A stretch of DNA of 64,000 bases, taken from NCBI GenBank assembly GCA_020152595.1, contig JAIGNY010000800.1, positions 186,001-250,000 of the forward strand. Direction: 5' to 3'. The stretch comes from Chiridota heheva (taxonomy: Eukaryota > Echinodermata > Holothuroidea > Apodida > Chiridotidae). Below, piece by piece: positions 1-11,000 of this stretch. A program made the position numbers and the translations under genes. How positions within the stretch are numbered: position 1 is the first letter of the stretch; each line of letters starts with the position of its first letter. The notes below the pieces were generated by a model. It did not search any database, had not been told where the DNA came from, and was given only the letters and a program-made list of their open reading frames with translations.

Positions 1-121
1 AAATATAGAAAACTTAGTCCTCTGTTTATTGAGACGATCCTAAATCATATGATGATATCACTGAGTAAAACTTATTGCTAGAAATGTGTCAAAAATGTTA
101 TTTTCTCAAAGTTTGGGGTCC

Positions 122-262
122 GTGTAGAACTGAACTTTCTACGCTAAGCATTGTTGCGCGTAGAACTGAACTTCCTACGCTAAGCATTGTTGTGCGTAGA
201 ACTGAACTTCCTACGCTAAGCATTGTTGCGCGTAGAACTGAACTTTCCACTCTAACTTTCTA
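122..262 (+). repeat. 36-bp tandem repeat, about 4 copies
   Basis: The unit GCGTAGAACTGAACTTCCTA continues to CGCTAAGCATTGTTGC (36 bp) and recurs head to tail with few mismatches; the last copy is rearranged. Because 36 is a multiple of three, the reading frame stays open (RTELPTLSIVAR repeated), but no flanking gene supports coding. Confidence 0.9.
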
Positions 263-2018
263 AGCATTGTTGCGCGTATGCGAGAATACACAAGTTAGAA
301 AAAACAAACTGGGTGAAAAAATTTTACCAGCGTTTTTCACGGGCATAGATTATTTAAGCACAGGAATTAGATTGGAAGTACCTGTAAGTGTGTACAATTT
401 TTCAGTGAGAAGGAGGTTGAATTTCATATCAAAAATAAAATGCTCCCAGCAAATTTTTTGGAGACGTAAAATTTTATTGACTTTTGTCTAGTGTATGGTG
501 CAACTTTTTTAATGAGCATGGGCACATTTTCTTAGAATTGGTAGATTAGGAGATTTGGGTATGTGAAACGCGTACTAAAATGTGATGTTTTGGGGCGTAA
601 TTTAACCAAATTGCGCCCCACGTTACGTAGATCACTCTGAAATTCTCAGACTTTGTTTCTCTGCAAAAAGGGCTGATTGAGTCTACATGAATAGATCCTT
701 TTTTGACATTTTTGAAACGCCTGGTCACCCCGTCTGCCACATAATGTCATGTAGGTACATGCCCACTTTTCTTAGACTCCACCATGTGGATACCATAGAT
801 AATAGGTTTGATTTTGCTTACTTAACAGTTTTGTTTAATTTATTTAACATCATGGGTTGAACAAATATCAAACAAAGATATATTGTATCATGAGCAAGCA
901 GCGTAAATATTTGATTTGTAAAATTGTATTTTGACTTTGTCTATTTTTCTGTTACTTCCACCAACAAATTTTGATGGAGGTTATATTTTCACCTGTGTTT
1001 GTTTGTCTTTTTTTTGTTGTTTTTTTTAGCAAAAATATCTCAAAAACTGATGATTAGATTTGGATTTTTGTGTGTGTTGTGTTTGCTGCTTAAGGAAGAG
1101 GTGATTAAAATTTGAGACATTGGTACAAGGGAAGGACACAAATGGAGGGGTGGGGATGTTTTGGAATGAAATCTGTCAAGCCTTCTTATTCAAACTTCCC
1201 AATGGAATGTGCTGAATAATTAATTCATGCCCTGAAAGGATTTCCAAGCGATCCATTTTTTGGACTCTAAAGATAATCAAATCAAGTTGTCGGGTATCAA
1301 AGAAATCAAAACGTTTGCCGTGAATTGGAAAGGATGAAATGCGAATCTTCTGTGAAAAGAACTCAAAAAATGAATGCTTTGTCCCGAATAAAACTGAAAA
1401 CAATGAAGGTAGATAACCCTGAAATGTCAATAATGCAAATGGCAGATACTGATTAAAAGTGAGGATGAGATTTGGGGATACAATTTAGTGGGTCTAGGAT
1501 TTCTGAGATAGGGGTGAACATTACAAAATTTAAGGAATGTTGGAATTATCAAGCGGGCTGAGGTATGCACTCCACAGAGCCTATGAAGAAATTCTTCTCT
1601 CATTAGTATAGACACTGCTTAAAAACGTGTGCAAATTTTAGACTAGAAATTTACGCATCATTCCACAAGAATAACTTTGCTTTAAAGGGAGATGCTGCTC
1701 CTCTTAATAAAAACTCCTTTGTGTTGGGTGAAAATCAAGCACATGATTCATTGAACAGTTTGTATGGAGTATTGAACAGACCACAGTTTTGTGGTTTGGG
1801 GAATTAAAGAAAAAGATAACTTTTACTTCAACCGGCCTTCTTCTTTATGAGGGCCGGTTGAAAGTGTTCCTGGTTTTAAGCAGAGCCATTTCTAATGATT
1901 GGAGAATTAATCAAAATTGCCTGATGCATCCAGACTATCAATTTCATACTACACTGCACAAGCCATTAGTTTAAGCCAGACCAGTATACAACCCAATCCT
2001 ATGCTTGGCATCCTCACT
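263..2018. other. No recognised gene; two unassigned minus-strand ORFs
   Basis: I see no conserved motif here. Two abutting minus-strand open frames at 1176-1430 (84 aa, Phe-rich) and 1427-1615 (62 aa) could be remnants of one reading frame of an old insertion. They have no recognisable domain. The rest is AT-rich intergenic sequence. Confidence 0.4.
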
Positions 2019-2092
2019 CATTTAACTTGTGCATGGGTGCACTTTCAGCATGTAATCCAATCCTCTGCTCATCCTCACTCATTTAAAGGATT

Positions 2093-2652
2093 ATTTCAGT
2101 GGTCAAGCATGTCCATCTTATATTAAAGAGGACTTCAAAAGAAACAAAATGGTAAAGAAGGCATTCAAAAATCTTATTTCATAAGGAGATATTTAAGTTT
2201 CAAGTTTGGTATCATCTGTGTAGAAACGACTGAAATCAGATTAGTTATGTGATGCCATAGTCTTAGATTCCTCAAAAGTCTTTATGTATTCTATCAAATT
2301 TTTTCTGTGATTTTGTAGCTTAAAAACCATGGGATATGTCAAAAAAGTAGTAAAACTGAATCTGTAGGAAAGATATTTATAATATACCACCTGCAGAAAG
2401 TTTGAAGGAAAATGATTTAAATAGTGTAAAAATTAAATATACTTTCTTTAAAATACATAAAGATTTTGAGGAATCTGAGACTGTGACATCACAACTAGTC
2501 TAATTTCAGTCGTTTCTACATAAATGATACCAAACTTTAAACTTGCATATCTCCATAACAAAATAAGAGTTTTGAATGCTTTCTTCATCATTTTGTTTCT
2601 TTTTAAGTCCGCTATAAGATAAACTTGCTTGACAACTGAACTAATCCTTTAA
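2093..2652. mobile_element. Foldback MITE, family A (AAGGATTA..CAGTGGTCAAGC ends), full copy
   Basis: The first ~200 bp (AAAGGATTATTTCAGTGGTC onward) are repeated in reverse complement at the right end (CTTGACAACTGAACTAATCC at about 2630-2648). This gives a ~560-bp element with very long inverted arms, A-rich centre and no coding. It is the most abundant repeat family in the window. Further copies or halves lie at about 24255-24565, 27690-28270, 28655-28955, 41195-41350, 41665-41900, 41990-42245, 42577-42960, 45195-45415 and 53775-54000. Confidence 0.85.
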
Positions 2653-2655
2653 CTT

Positions 2656-3045
2656 GTGCATGGATGCACTTTCAGCCTGCAATTCAGTCCTCTGTTCATT
2701 GTCCTCACTTTTGCTTTGGTGCACTTTCAATATGTGACAAGTACACACAACACTGTGGACAAGGAGGGTACTTACTGCTTTAGAAAGTGGTACCTCCTTG
2801 CTGTGACTGTGATGGTCTTCATCACTGGAAGTTACATACAGGTCTTAATGATAACAGAGAGGTTCTTTGTTACAAGTGTAAACAAGCTGGTGATACCAGA
2901 AGGTGGGTTGGGTATCATTATACCAAACTTTAAACATGGGAAGTCTGTTGTCGGTTACGTTACGGAAAGCTGTATAGAGAAACTTTTTGGCATCTTGAGT
3001 GCTAAAATTCTATTTGTTTTCGATATTGTATTTGGTATTTATTGA
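2656..3045 (+). other. Unrecognised 129-codon ORF
   Basis: This is the longest non-repetitive open frame outside known elements in the first 10 kb. The translation has hydrophobic stretches (LLAVTVMVFITGSYIQVL and FGILSAKILFVFDIVFGIY) that could span a membrane, but its start overlaps the flanking repeat of a MITE. No domain is recognised and no splice context is convincing. It is probably a chance frame. Confidence 0.2.
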
Positions 3046-3540
3046 TGAGCATGCTAAGCATAACGGAACCTATGTAATGGTGATTCTGTCCGGCATCCAC
3101 AGTTTTTCCTGAGATTTCCTCACAAATATTAAAGTTTTTTGAGAATTCCTCAGAAAATGTTAAAGTTTCTTTAGAGTTCCTCAGAAAAAATTTTAAAAGC
3201 TTTTTCAGATATCCTTATGAAAGGTTAGAATTTTCTTACAAAATGTTAGTTTTAAAGAGACACTTAAGACAGGATTGAAGATAACTGTAAGATGATACAA
3301 TTTTTCAACATTTTTTAAAGATCCTCCAAGCGTGTCTCGTAGCACTGGCTGTTTAAAATCCTTAAAAGTCTTCAAAATATTTGGGCACCAAGTTCACCAA
3401 TGGTTGTATCAGGCATGATTATTAAACTCCACCTTCATTATTGTGTTCATTTGCATAAAGTTGCTACAGTATATATGTTTACATGTATTATAACTGACAG
3501 ACTATCATACATAGTGTGCTCAATCAGGGACTGATAGCTA
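3046..3540. other. No recognised feature
   Basis: AT-rich sequence with short T/A runs and local imperfect repeats of TTCCTCAGAAAATGTTAAAG (3115-3215). Nothing supports a gene. Confidence 0.4.
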
Positions 3541-3559
3541 GGACGAGACTTCTTGTGGA

Positions 3560-4585
3560 GCCTATGGGATGTCATATTGGACATGGGGTGGGATGCTGTG
3601 TGGGACATGGGGTGGGATGCTGTGTGGGACATGGGGTGGCATGCCATGTGGAATGGTGGGATGCCATGTAGGATATATGGTGGAATGCCATGCTGGACAT
3701 AGGGTGAATGCCATGGAATGTCATGTGGGATTTGGGTTGTCATGTGGGACATGGGGTGGGATGCCACGAGTAACACAAAGTGTGACATAGCTTGGGATGC
3801 CATGTGTGACTGTCATAGGGTAGGAGGCAATGGGGACATGGGGATGTGATGCCATGTGGGATATAAAGTAGGATGTCATTGGGAGGGATACCATGTGGAA
3901 CATGTGGTGGGACATAAGGTGGGATGCAATGGGGAACAGCAAGTGGGAAGCCACTGATGCTGGACATAAGGTGGGATGCCATGGGGGACATAGGGAGCGA
4001 TGCCATGTGGGACACAGGGAGGGATGCCATGTGGGACGTAGGAAGGGATGTCATGTGGGACATATGGTTGGATTAATGTAGAAGATTGAATGAGATCCAT
4101 GTGGGACATAGGGTGGGATGTAGAGATAGAATGGGATCCATGTGGGACATGGTGTGGGATACTATGTGGGTTATAGGGTGGGATGCCATTTGGGACATGG
4201 TGGAATGTCGTGTGGGACATATGGAGGAATGCCATGTGGGACATACTGTATGGTGTAATGCCATGTGGGAGATATGGTGGAATGCCATGTGGGACAACGG
4301 ATGGGATGGGATGTCTGTGGGACATGGGGTGGGATGTCATTTGGAAAATGCGATGGGATTTATGTGGGTGGGACATAGGGTGGGATGCCATGTGGGTCAT
4401 AGAATGGGACGCCATGTGGGCCATATGGTGGTAGGCCATGTGGGAAATAGTGGAATGCAATGTGTAACATATGGTGGAATGCCATGTAGGAATATGGTAG
4501 AATACCATGTGGGATGGGATGGGATGTCATATGGGACATGGGGTGGGATGCCATGTGGGACGTGGGATGCCTTGTGTGAGATGCC
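3560..4585 (+). repeat. Degenerate ~24-bp minisatellite (GTGGGATGCCATGTGGGACA type)
   Basis: About 1 kb of imperfect head-to-tail copies of a ~24-bp unit whose core is GGGATGCCATGTGGGACAT. G-rich on the plus strand. The many overlapping long ORFs (GMPCGTWG type, or the HGIPPYVP type on the minus strand) come from the repeat and are not genes. It ends about 360 bp upstream of the HPSE start codon. Confidence 0.92.
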
Positions 4586-4587
4586 AT

Positions 4588-4665
4588 TTTTATAATTGGC
4601 CGGGTCATATTGTATGGGTGTCAATTTGCATGGGCATGTATGCGAACCATGACAGTATTTACCTT
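4588..4665 (+). repeat. Dispersed flank shared with the second minisatellite locus
   Basis: The sequence from TATAATTGGCCGGGTCAT to CCATGACAGTATTTACC recurs at 29756-29828, immediately after the second copy of the same minisatellite. The array is therefore part of a larger dispersed element. Confidence 0.85.
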
Positions 4666-4946
4666 TCTAGTTTATATCTCTATTGGTGGCCTGCTTGGTC
4701 TTGGCCAGTTTTAACTTTTTTCAGGCTTCTCCAATTAATCTATTATTGTTATTTGTTAATAATTTGTTAATAATGTTTCATTTGATAAAAAGTTAATTGA
4801 TTAAATTGAGTGATATTTTGTACATTTGTTTTTGTTCTCGATCATTTTAGAACCTCGTGATGTTGTGGCACATGTAGAGACCCTATCTAAAACAAGTTTC
4901 TGGGAGGTTACACAGACGAAGGCAGCGACAATATTCTGTACTAACG

Positions 4947-5026
4947 ATGAATAGGCACATCTCTCTTTGGCTTGTTCTTGTCAGTCAAATCATTTTTGCC
5001 ACCTGCAAAGGGGATTATAAAAAGAG
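4947..5026 (+). CDS. HPSE: HPSE exon 1: start codon and signal peptide
   Basis: ATG at 4947 opens a 26-codon exon. It begins with short polar MNRH, followed by the hydrophobic core ISLWLVLVSQIIFATC, a typical secretory signal. The exon ends in two bases (ag) before a GAG|GTTTGT donor, and the phase fits exon 2. An in-frame stop at 4875-4877 makes this the first in-frame Met. Untranslated sequence probably extends upstream; an AG after a T-rich stretch near 4850 could mark a UTR exon boundary. The assignment rests on phase, signal-peptide character and position, because heparanase N-termini are poorly conserved. Confidence 0.7.
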
Positions 5027-8000
5027 GTTTGTATAACAGATATAGGTTTATATTTTAATTCATACAAACTGTAATTATCGTTAGAGCATAACAGTTTTTC
5101 AATTTTTAAACTAGTATATTTATATTTCAAGAGTATGGCTGGTCAAAATTTGAGGATCTTCCAACTGGTGACATGACTCTTTCTGGTGACATGACTCATT
5201 CTGGTGACATAACTCATTCTGGTAAAATGATTCATTCTGGTAACATGACTGATTCTGGTGACATGACTCATTCTGGTGACATGACTCATTCTGGTGACAT
5301 GACTCATTCTGGTGACATGACTCATTCTGGTGACATGATTCATTCTGGTGACATGACTCATTCTGGTGACATAACTCATGCTGGTGACATGACTCATTCT
5401 AGTAACATGACTCATTTTAGTGACATGACTCATTCTGGTGACATGACTCATTCTGGTGACATGACTCATTCTGGTGACATGACTCATTCTGGTGACATGA
5501 CTCATTCTGGTGACATGACTCATTCTGGTGACATGACTCATTCTGGTGACATGACTCATTCTGGTGACATGGCTCATTCTGGTGACATGACTCATTCTGG
5601 TGACATGGCGCATTCTGGTGACATGACTCATTCTGGTGACATGACTCATTCTGGTAACATGACTCATTCGCCAAATTTCTTTGATAAGGCTTAAAAGAAA
5701 GTTGTTTGTTTGCCCTCCTTCGCCCCCTCCCCCTAAATATCCGTAAAATAGGGGCGTCGTTAGAAAAAAGTGTTTTATTTAATTTTCAAACATTTCTACG
5801 CTTTGTAAAATTCTATACAAATCCCTACGAAATGACATGACAACCACTTTTGCCTTGATATATTTCATATTATTATCCTACATGTAGAAAACTTTATCGG
5901 CAAATACGAGCCACATGATACAATTTGTTTGATCACGTGATCGCTCTTTTGATCGGATTTTAATCAAAAAGGTCATCATTGTGATAACGTTCTTTAAAGG
6001 AGCTCTCGGCCGAAAAGTTAAAGCGATTTTTTTTTTTGAGTCTCTCATTTAATCGAATACCTGTGTAGTACAGAATATCATAAACATACATGTAGCTAAA
6101 TCCTGACCCGAGTACTCAAAATTGATACGTTCCCATTGACTTTTTGCAATTTGTTTGCTTACGCGTGATGGGTGAAAATTTCTGTAATGCGACTTCTATT
6201 GGTTACAATCTATATAAATCATCAGCAGATATAAAATATATCTATCAAATTAGCAAAAAATAACGCCCTCATAGCGTTTTTTGTGTCAAGCAAATGCTAT
6301 TAAAGGAGACATAAAGTCTGATATAATCTTTTTTTCATATAATAGAGGATACAATCTAAACCAACTACCAATAACAGCAAGTCAAAATCTCATTCGTATT
6401 TCAAGTTATCCATCTTTAAATCAACCTATGAGATTTTGCTCAATTCTGTATTGAAATCTTGTTAAAGTGGTCCTGCCGTGCCTCCCAAAAAAATTGAGAT
6501 TTAACCTGATATAGGTTTTTTATTTACCTAAATTCAATAATCCATCAAAAATCCTGGAAATAAGTCCATTTTCATGATGAAAAAGGACTTAGAAATTAAT
6601 CATTTATTGCTTGCTCCGGAAAAAAAAAGTCATTTCAGGGACTGCTGATTGTAAACAATGTATCACACACTTACTAACCACGTACAAATAGCGTCTGATT
6701 ACGAAAGTTTTTCGGGCTGTTTAGATCTTAATTTGTCACTTTCAAGTTCAAGCTATGATAAAAATGATTTGGAAATAAATGAAGAACATTCTATTAATGA
6801 AGGAGATGTCATTCCATTTCAATTTGAACCGCTTGTAGATGAGAGAGAAAGATATCAGGCTTACAACCCTCGGATGGCCAGCTATCACTAACGGCAGCCA
6901 TACTAACACGGCTGGCATTGGTCCGACGGTACTACAGAGAGTACGAACATGGTCCTGCAGTACTAAGTTGGCGTGGAATTCTTACTGTTTTGCAAATAAT
7001 ATTTTGTTAAACATAATCAAATTGAAGTGTTTGCAACAACATTTACCTCATTTTTTTACGTCTAATGGAAATATAAGGTTTTATTTATCAATGTTCAAGT
7101 CTCTGTCGCTTGATGTTTAGTTAACAGGCCTACATGAACTGAGTAGTTCATTCACGCAATTCCGTTTGCGTTTGTGCACTTGAATTGAAAGTTTTTGAAG
7201 AAATTGTAAGAATTTTGTTAGTTTATTTTTTAAGTTTTGATATGCTAATATTTCCTGGATTAGTATTTGAATTACTTTAAAATAGTTTCTTTTTGTTTAT
7301 TAGGGTTAGAAAACGTATTTGTTTGCCCTAGGCCTTTCTTGTGGAAAATTGTAAAGTAGGGGCGGATGGATTTTTTTTCTTCTTCACAGATGACCAAAAT
7401 GGAATTTTTCCTGACGACACTTTTGACCAACACTACTAGCTCACTCAGGGTTTATAGTATCAAGAATACCTATAAAATGGAATTAAAACACTTCATTTTC
7501 AGATTGTTGGTTCCTTTTATTTTGCTCAGTTTTTATATCTCACTGATGCTTTTTGTGTGATTTGGGATTTCTTTTCCCTTGCCTGACACACTCGTTACGA
7601 ACAGGTAGGACAGCAATGTATTCTATCAGTCAATTACAAGCTCTTGTGGGCGGTGATCTTTATGGTGACACAGTAAGAGGCAAAAGTGGTGACACACTGT
7701 CCCTATTTTGGCAAGTTAAGAGCCATGGAGGAAGGCTAACAAACAACCTTTTTTTTTAGGCGTTACAGCCATTGACTGCTGCAATTGATCAATAACCATC
7801 CAACATTTTTGACCTATTGTAATTATCAAACCACCAGTAAAAAAAAAAGTACCTAATTTTCGGGCCGTCAATGAAATCCATATCAGCGTTTACATTAAGG
7901 TGCGGGATTCCCGCACATATTATTAAATTCCCGCACATATTATCAAATTCCCGCTCAAAAATAATTCAAAGGGGGAAATTTCAGCAAACAAACAAAAATG

Positions 8001-11000
8001 CCAAAATAACAACAACAAAAAACCAAATTTGGCATTTTCCAGCCAAATTTGGCCTTTTTTGGCATTTTTCCAAAAAAAAATCCCCTCCCTTTTTTTTTTT
8101 TCCCCTCAAAATCCTCTGATAAAAAATTACACAAGGGGATAATTCTTCATCCCTCCTTCCCCAAAAAAAAAAATGGAACCCTAATGTGAACACTGCTGCT
8201 TCATATTTACATGTAGGACAGTGGCTAATAGTTTCTTTTGTTTTACATGCAGTGAAGCATCCTCTGTAATAGTCCAAGTGAACACATCTCACATAGTGCA
8301 TACTGTAGACCCAAGATTTTATTCCTTTGGCCTTGGATGTACCAAAGTGGACAAAAGAGTTCATCACTTTATATTGAAGTAAGTGTACTTGATCAGTTCC
8401 AGATCAGTTTCAGTGATATAAAAATATCTTTGTATTGTACGTATAGTAACTCATTTTTGGTTCCGATGTGATAACATCAGGAACCTATGCGGTCATGATG
8501 GCGTATGTGTGTGTGTGAACCTGTTAAGACCACCAACTGATGACATTCGTATGTTTACACACCTTCAAAGCGATGACACATACACAACCAATGACGCCCT
8601 CGCTTGTTTTTAGTTCTAAAAATGGCTGTTTTCAAACCTTTTATGACTAAAACACTACTCTTATTCAATATTTTTGCATTTCGGTTCATGTCACCTGTTT
8701 AGATTGGATACAGTAAGTTAATAATATGTGTGTAACCTAATTTCCTAATACTGCCATTCCATGTGTGTGTTGTACATTGATTGATCACCAGTTATATAGA
8801 ATTCATTTCAGATGTGGTACACAGGTAACCCATGGTCCGTAGATGTGCCCCATTGTTTTTGATGGTGATGTCGTGCATGTTAATAAGCAGGCGGGGCTTA
8901 ATGTAAAAATCTTGAAATGTTCATATTTTAATACCAAATGTCTGTTTTGTTTTATGTTTGGTCTAATTATGATGTCAACTGGTGTGACCATGCTCATGAT
9001 GTAAAAACGTTTAATTTCATTAATATGCATAGTGGGCGGAGCTTAATATGATTTTGCTGAAAGGAGCTTGTAAACATGGTATCTCAAGAATGTTAAACTG
9101 GATTCATGTCATATTTGGTGCACAGATAGCCCATGGTCTGTAGATGTGCCCTTTTGTTTTTGAGTGTAATGTCATTCATATTAATTATTAGGCAGGGCTT
9201 ATTGTAAAAATTAGCCCATGGTCTTTAGATGTGCCCTTTTGTCTTTGAGTGTGATGTCATGCATATTAATTAGTAGGCAGGTCTTAATGTAAAAATCTTG
9301 AAATGCTCATATTTTAACAACCCCATGTCTGTTTTGTTTCATATTTGGTATAATTATGTTGTTCGCTGGTATGTACATAGTCATGATTTAAAAATGTTGA
9401 ATTTCATTAATATGCCTAGTGGGCGGGCTTAATATGATTTTGCTGAAAAGAGCTTGTAAACACAGTATATCAAGAATGGTACACTGGATTCATGTCATAT
9501 TTGGTACATAGATAGCTCATGGTCTGTGGATGTGCCCTATCATTTTGATGATGATGTCATGCATATTAATGAGTAGGCAGGGCTTAAAGTGGATATCTTG
9601 AAAAGTTCATTATTTGATAACCACATGTCTGTTTTGTTTCATGTGTGGTATAATTATGATGTTAGCTGGTGTGTACATGTTTATAATGTAAAAACGTTTA
9701 AGTTCATTAATATGCATAATGGGCGGCGTTTAATATGATTTTGCTAAAAAGAGCTAGTAAACACGGTATTTCAAGAACAGTAAACTGGATTAATGTATTA
9801 TGTGGTACACAGATAGTCCATGGTCTGTAGATGTGCCCTATTGTTTTTGATGGTGATTAATGCATATTAATAAGTAGGCAGGGCTTAATATAAAATTCTT
9901 GAAATGCTCTTATTTTAACGATCACATGTCTGTTTTGTTTAATATTTGTTATATTAATGATGTTAGCTAGTGTGTATGTTTTCATGGTATAAAGACATTG
10001 AAATTCATTAATATGCATAGTGGGTGGGGCTTAATATGACTTTGTAAACAAAAAGCACAAGTAAACGATAAGTAAATGATGTCTTAAAATTAACTGGATT
10101 CACCTGTACATTGTAGCTCATGGTTTGCAGATGTGACCTAATGTTTGTGGTGGTGATTCATGCATATTAATAAGTGGGCGGGCTTAAAGTGAAAATTTTA
10201 AAGTGATAAATGAGCAACTGTATGTCCTTTTTTGCATCATACTGGGCATGAGAATTTTGTTGGTTATTGTGTACATGCTTATGTTATCAACAGATGTCAT
10301 TAATGTACATGGTGGGCGTGGCTTAATGTGAACATGCTAAATGATGAAAACACCATAAACGGTATATCAGATTTATGCTACAGTATATTTGGTACATGGA
10401 TGGGTCATGGTCTGGTCATGGTCTGTACATATGTACTAATGTTATGGTTTCATTAATTATTACTAATAAGTAGGCGGGGCTTAATGACAAATTCTTGAAA
10501 GAGGATAAATGAGCAGTCGGTTTTGCATCATACTTGCTTTGATGTTCTTAATTATCGTGCAAATCCTAATGTTGTCCACATTTTTATTAATCTGCATGGT
10601 GGGTGTGGCTTATGAATGAATATCATGGAAAAAATATTTCATGATATGCAATGACATGACAGTTAAATATAAATTTTGCAAATCAATCAGCTTATGAAAA
10701 ATCATCAGAACCACAAAAAATGTTGGTTCTTTTGTGTGTTGAGAGAGGGGGTGGTAGGCAATCCCCCTGCAGGCTGCCATTACTACACTGTAAGGATACA
10801 TTTAACTTTATTATCTTTGCAGTTTTTGTCTCCTCTGTTGAACATTAGGCAGGAGTTTGATAATCCAATGTTCTTGAGGTCCGTGACTTGCCATATTGTA
10901 ATCCTACACACTCTTTAATATGTCAGTCTTCATTTTAGGGAACCTTGGGATAAATTAATTTCCCCTACCCGTTTGTGACATCACCATCAATTTGCAACTT

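Noticed and set aside
3447..4624. Many overlapping Met/Gly/Cys-rich or His/Pro-rich ORFs on both strands, up to 210 codons
   Set aside because: They are translations of the 24-bp minisatellite in different frames, with no splice context or start preference.
5166..5668. CRISPR-like array
   Set aside because: Units are contiguous without unique spacers, and the genome is animal.
5143..5694. Repeat proteins GDMTHS (173 aa) and MSHVTR (174 aa), resembling antifreeze or other low-complexity repeat proteins
   Set aside because: The 18-bp tandem unit forces several frames open on both strands; the array lies within HPSE intron 1.
10823..10878. Longer exon 3 starting at the AG at 10821-10822
   Set aside because: Joined to exon 2 it needs a frame containing a TGA at about 10839; the AG at 10847-10848 keeps phase and reads through.
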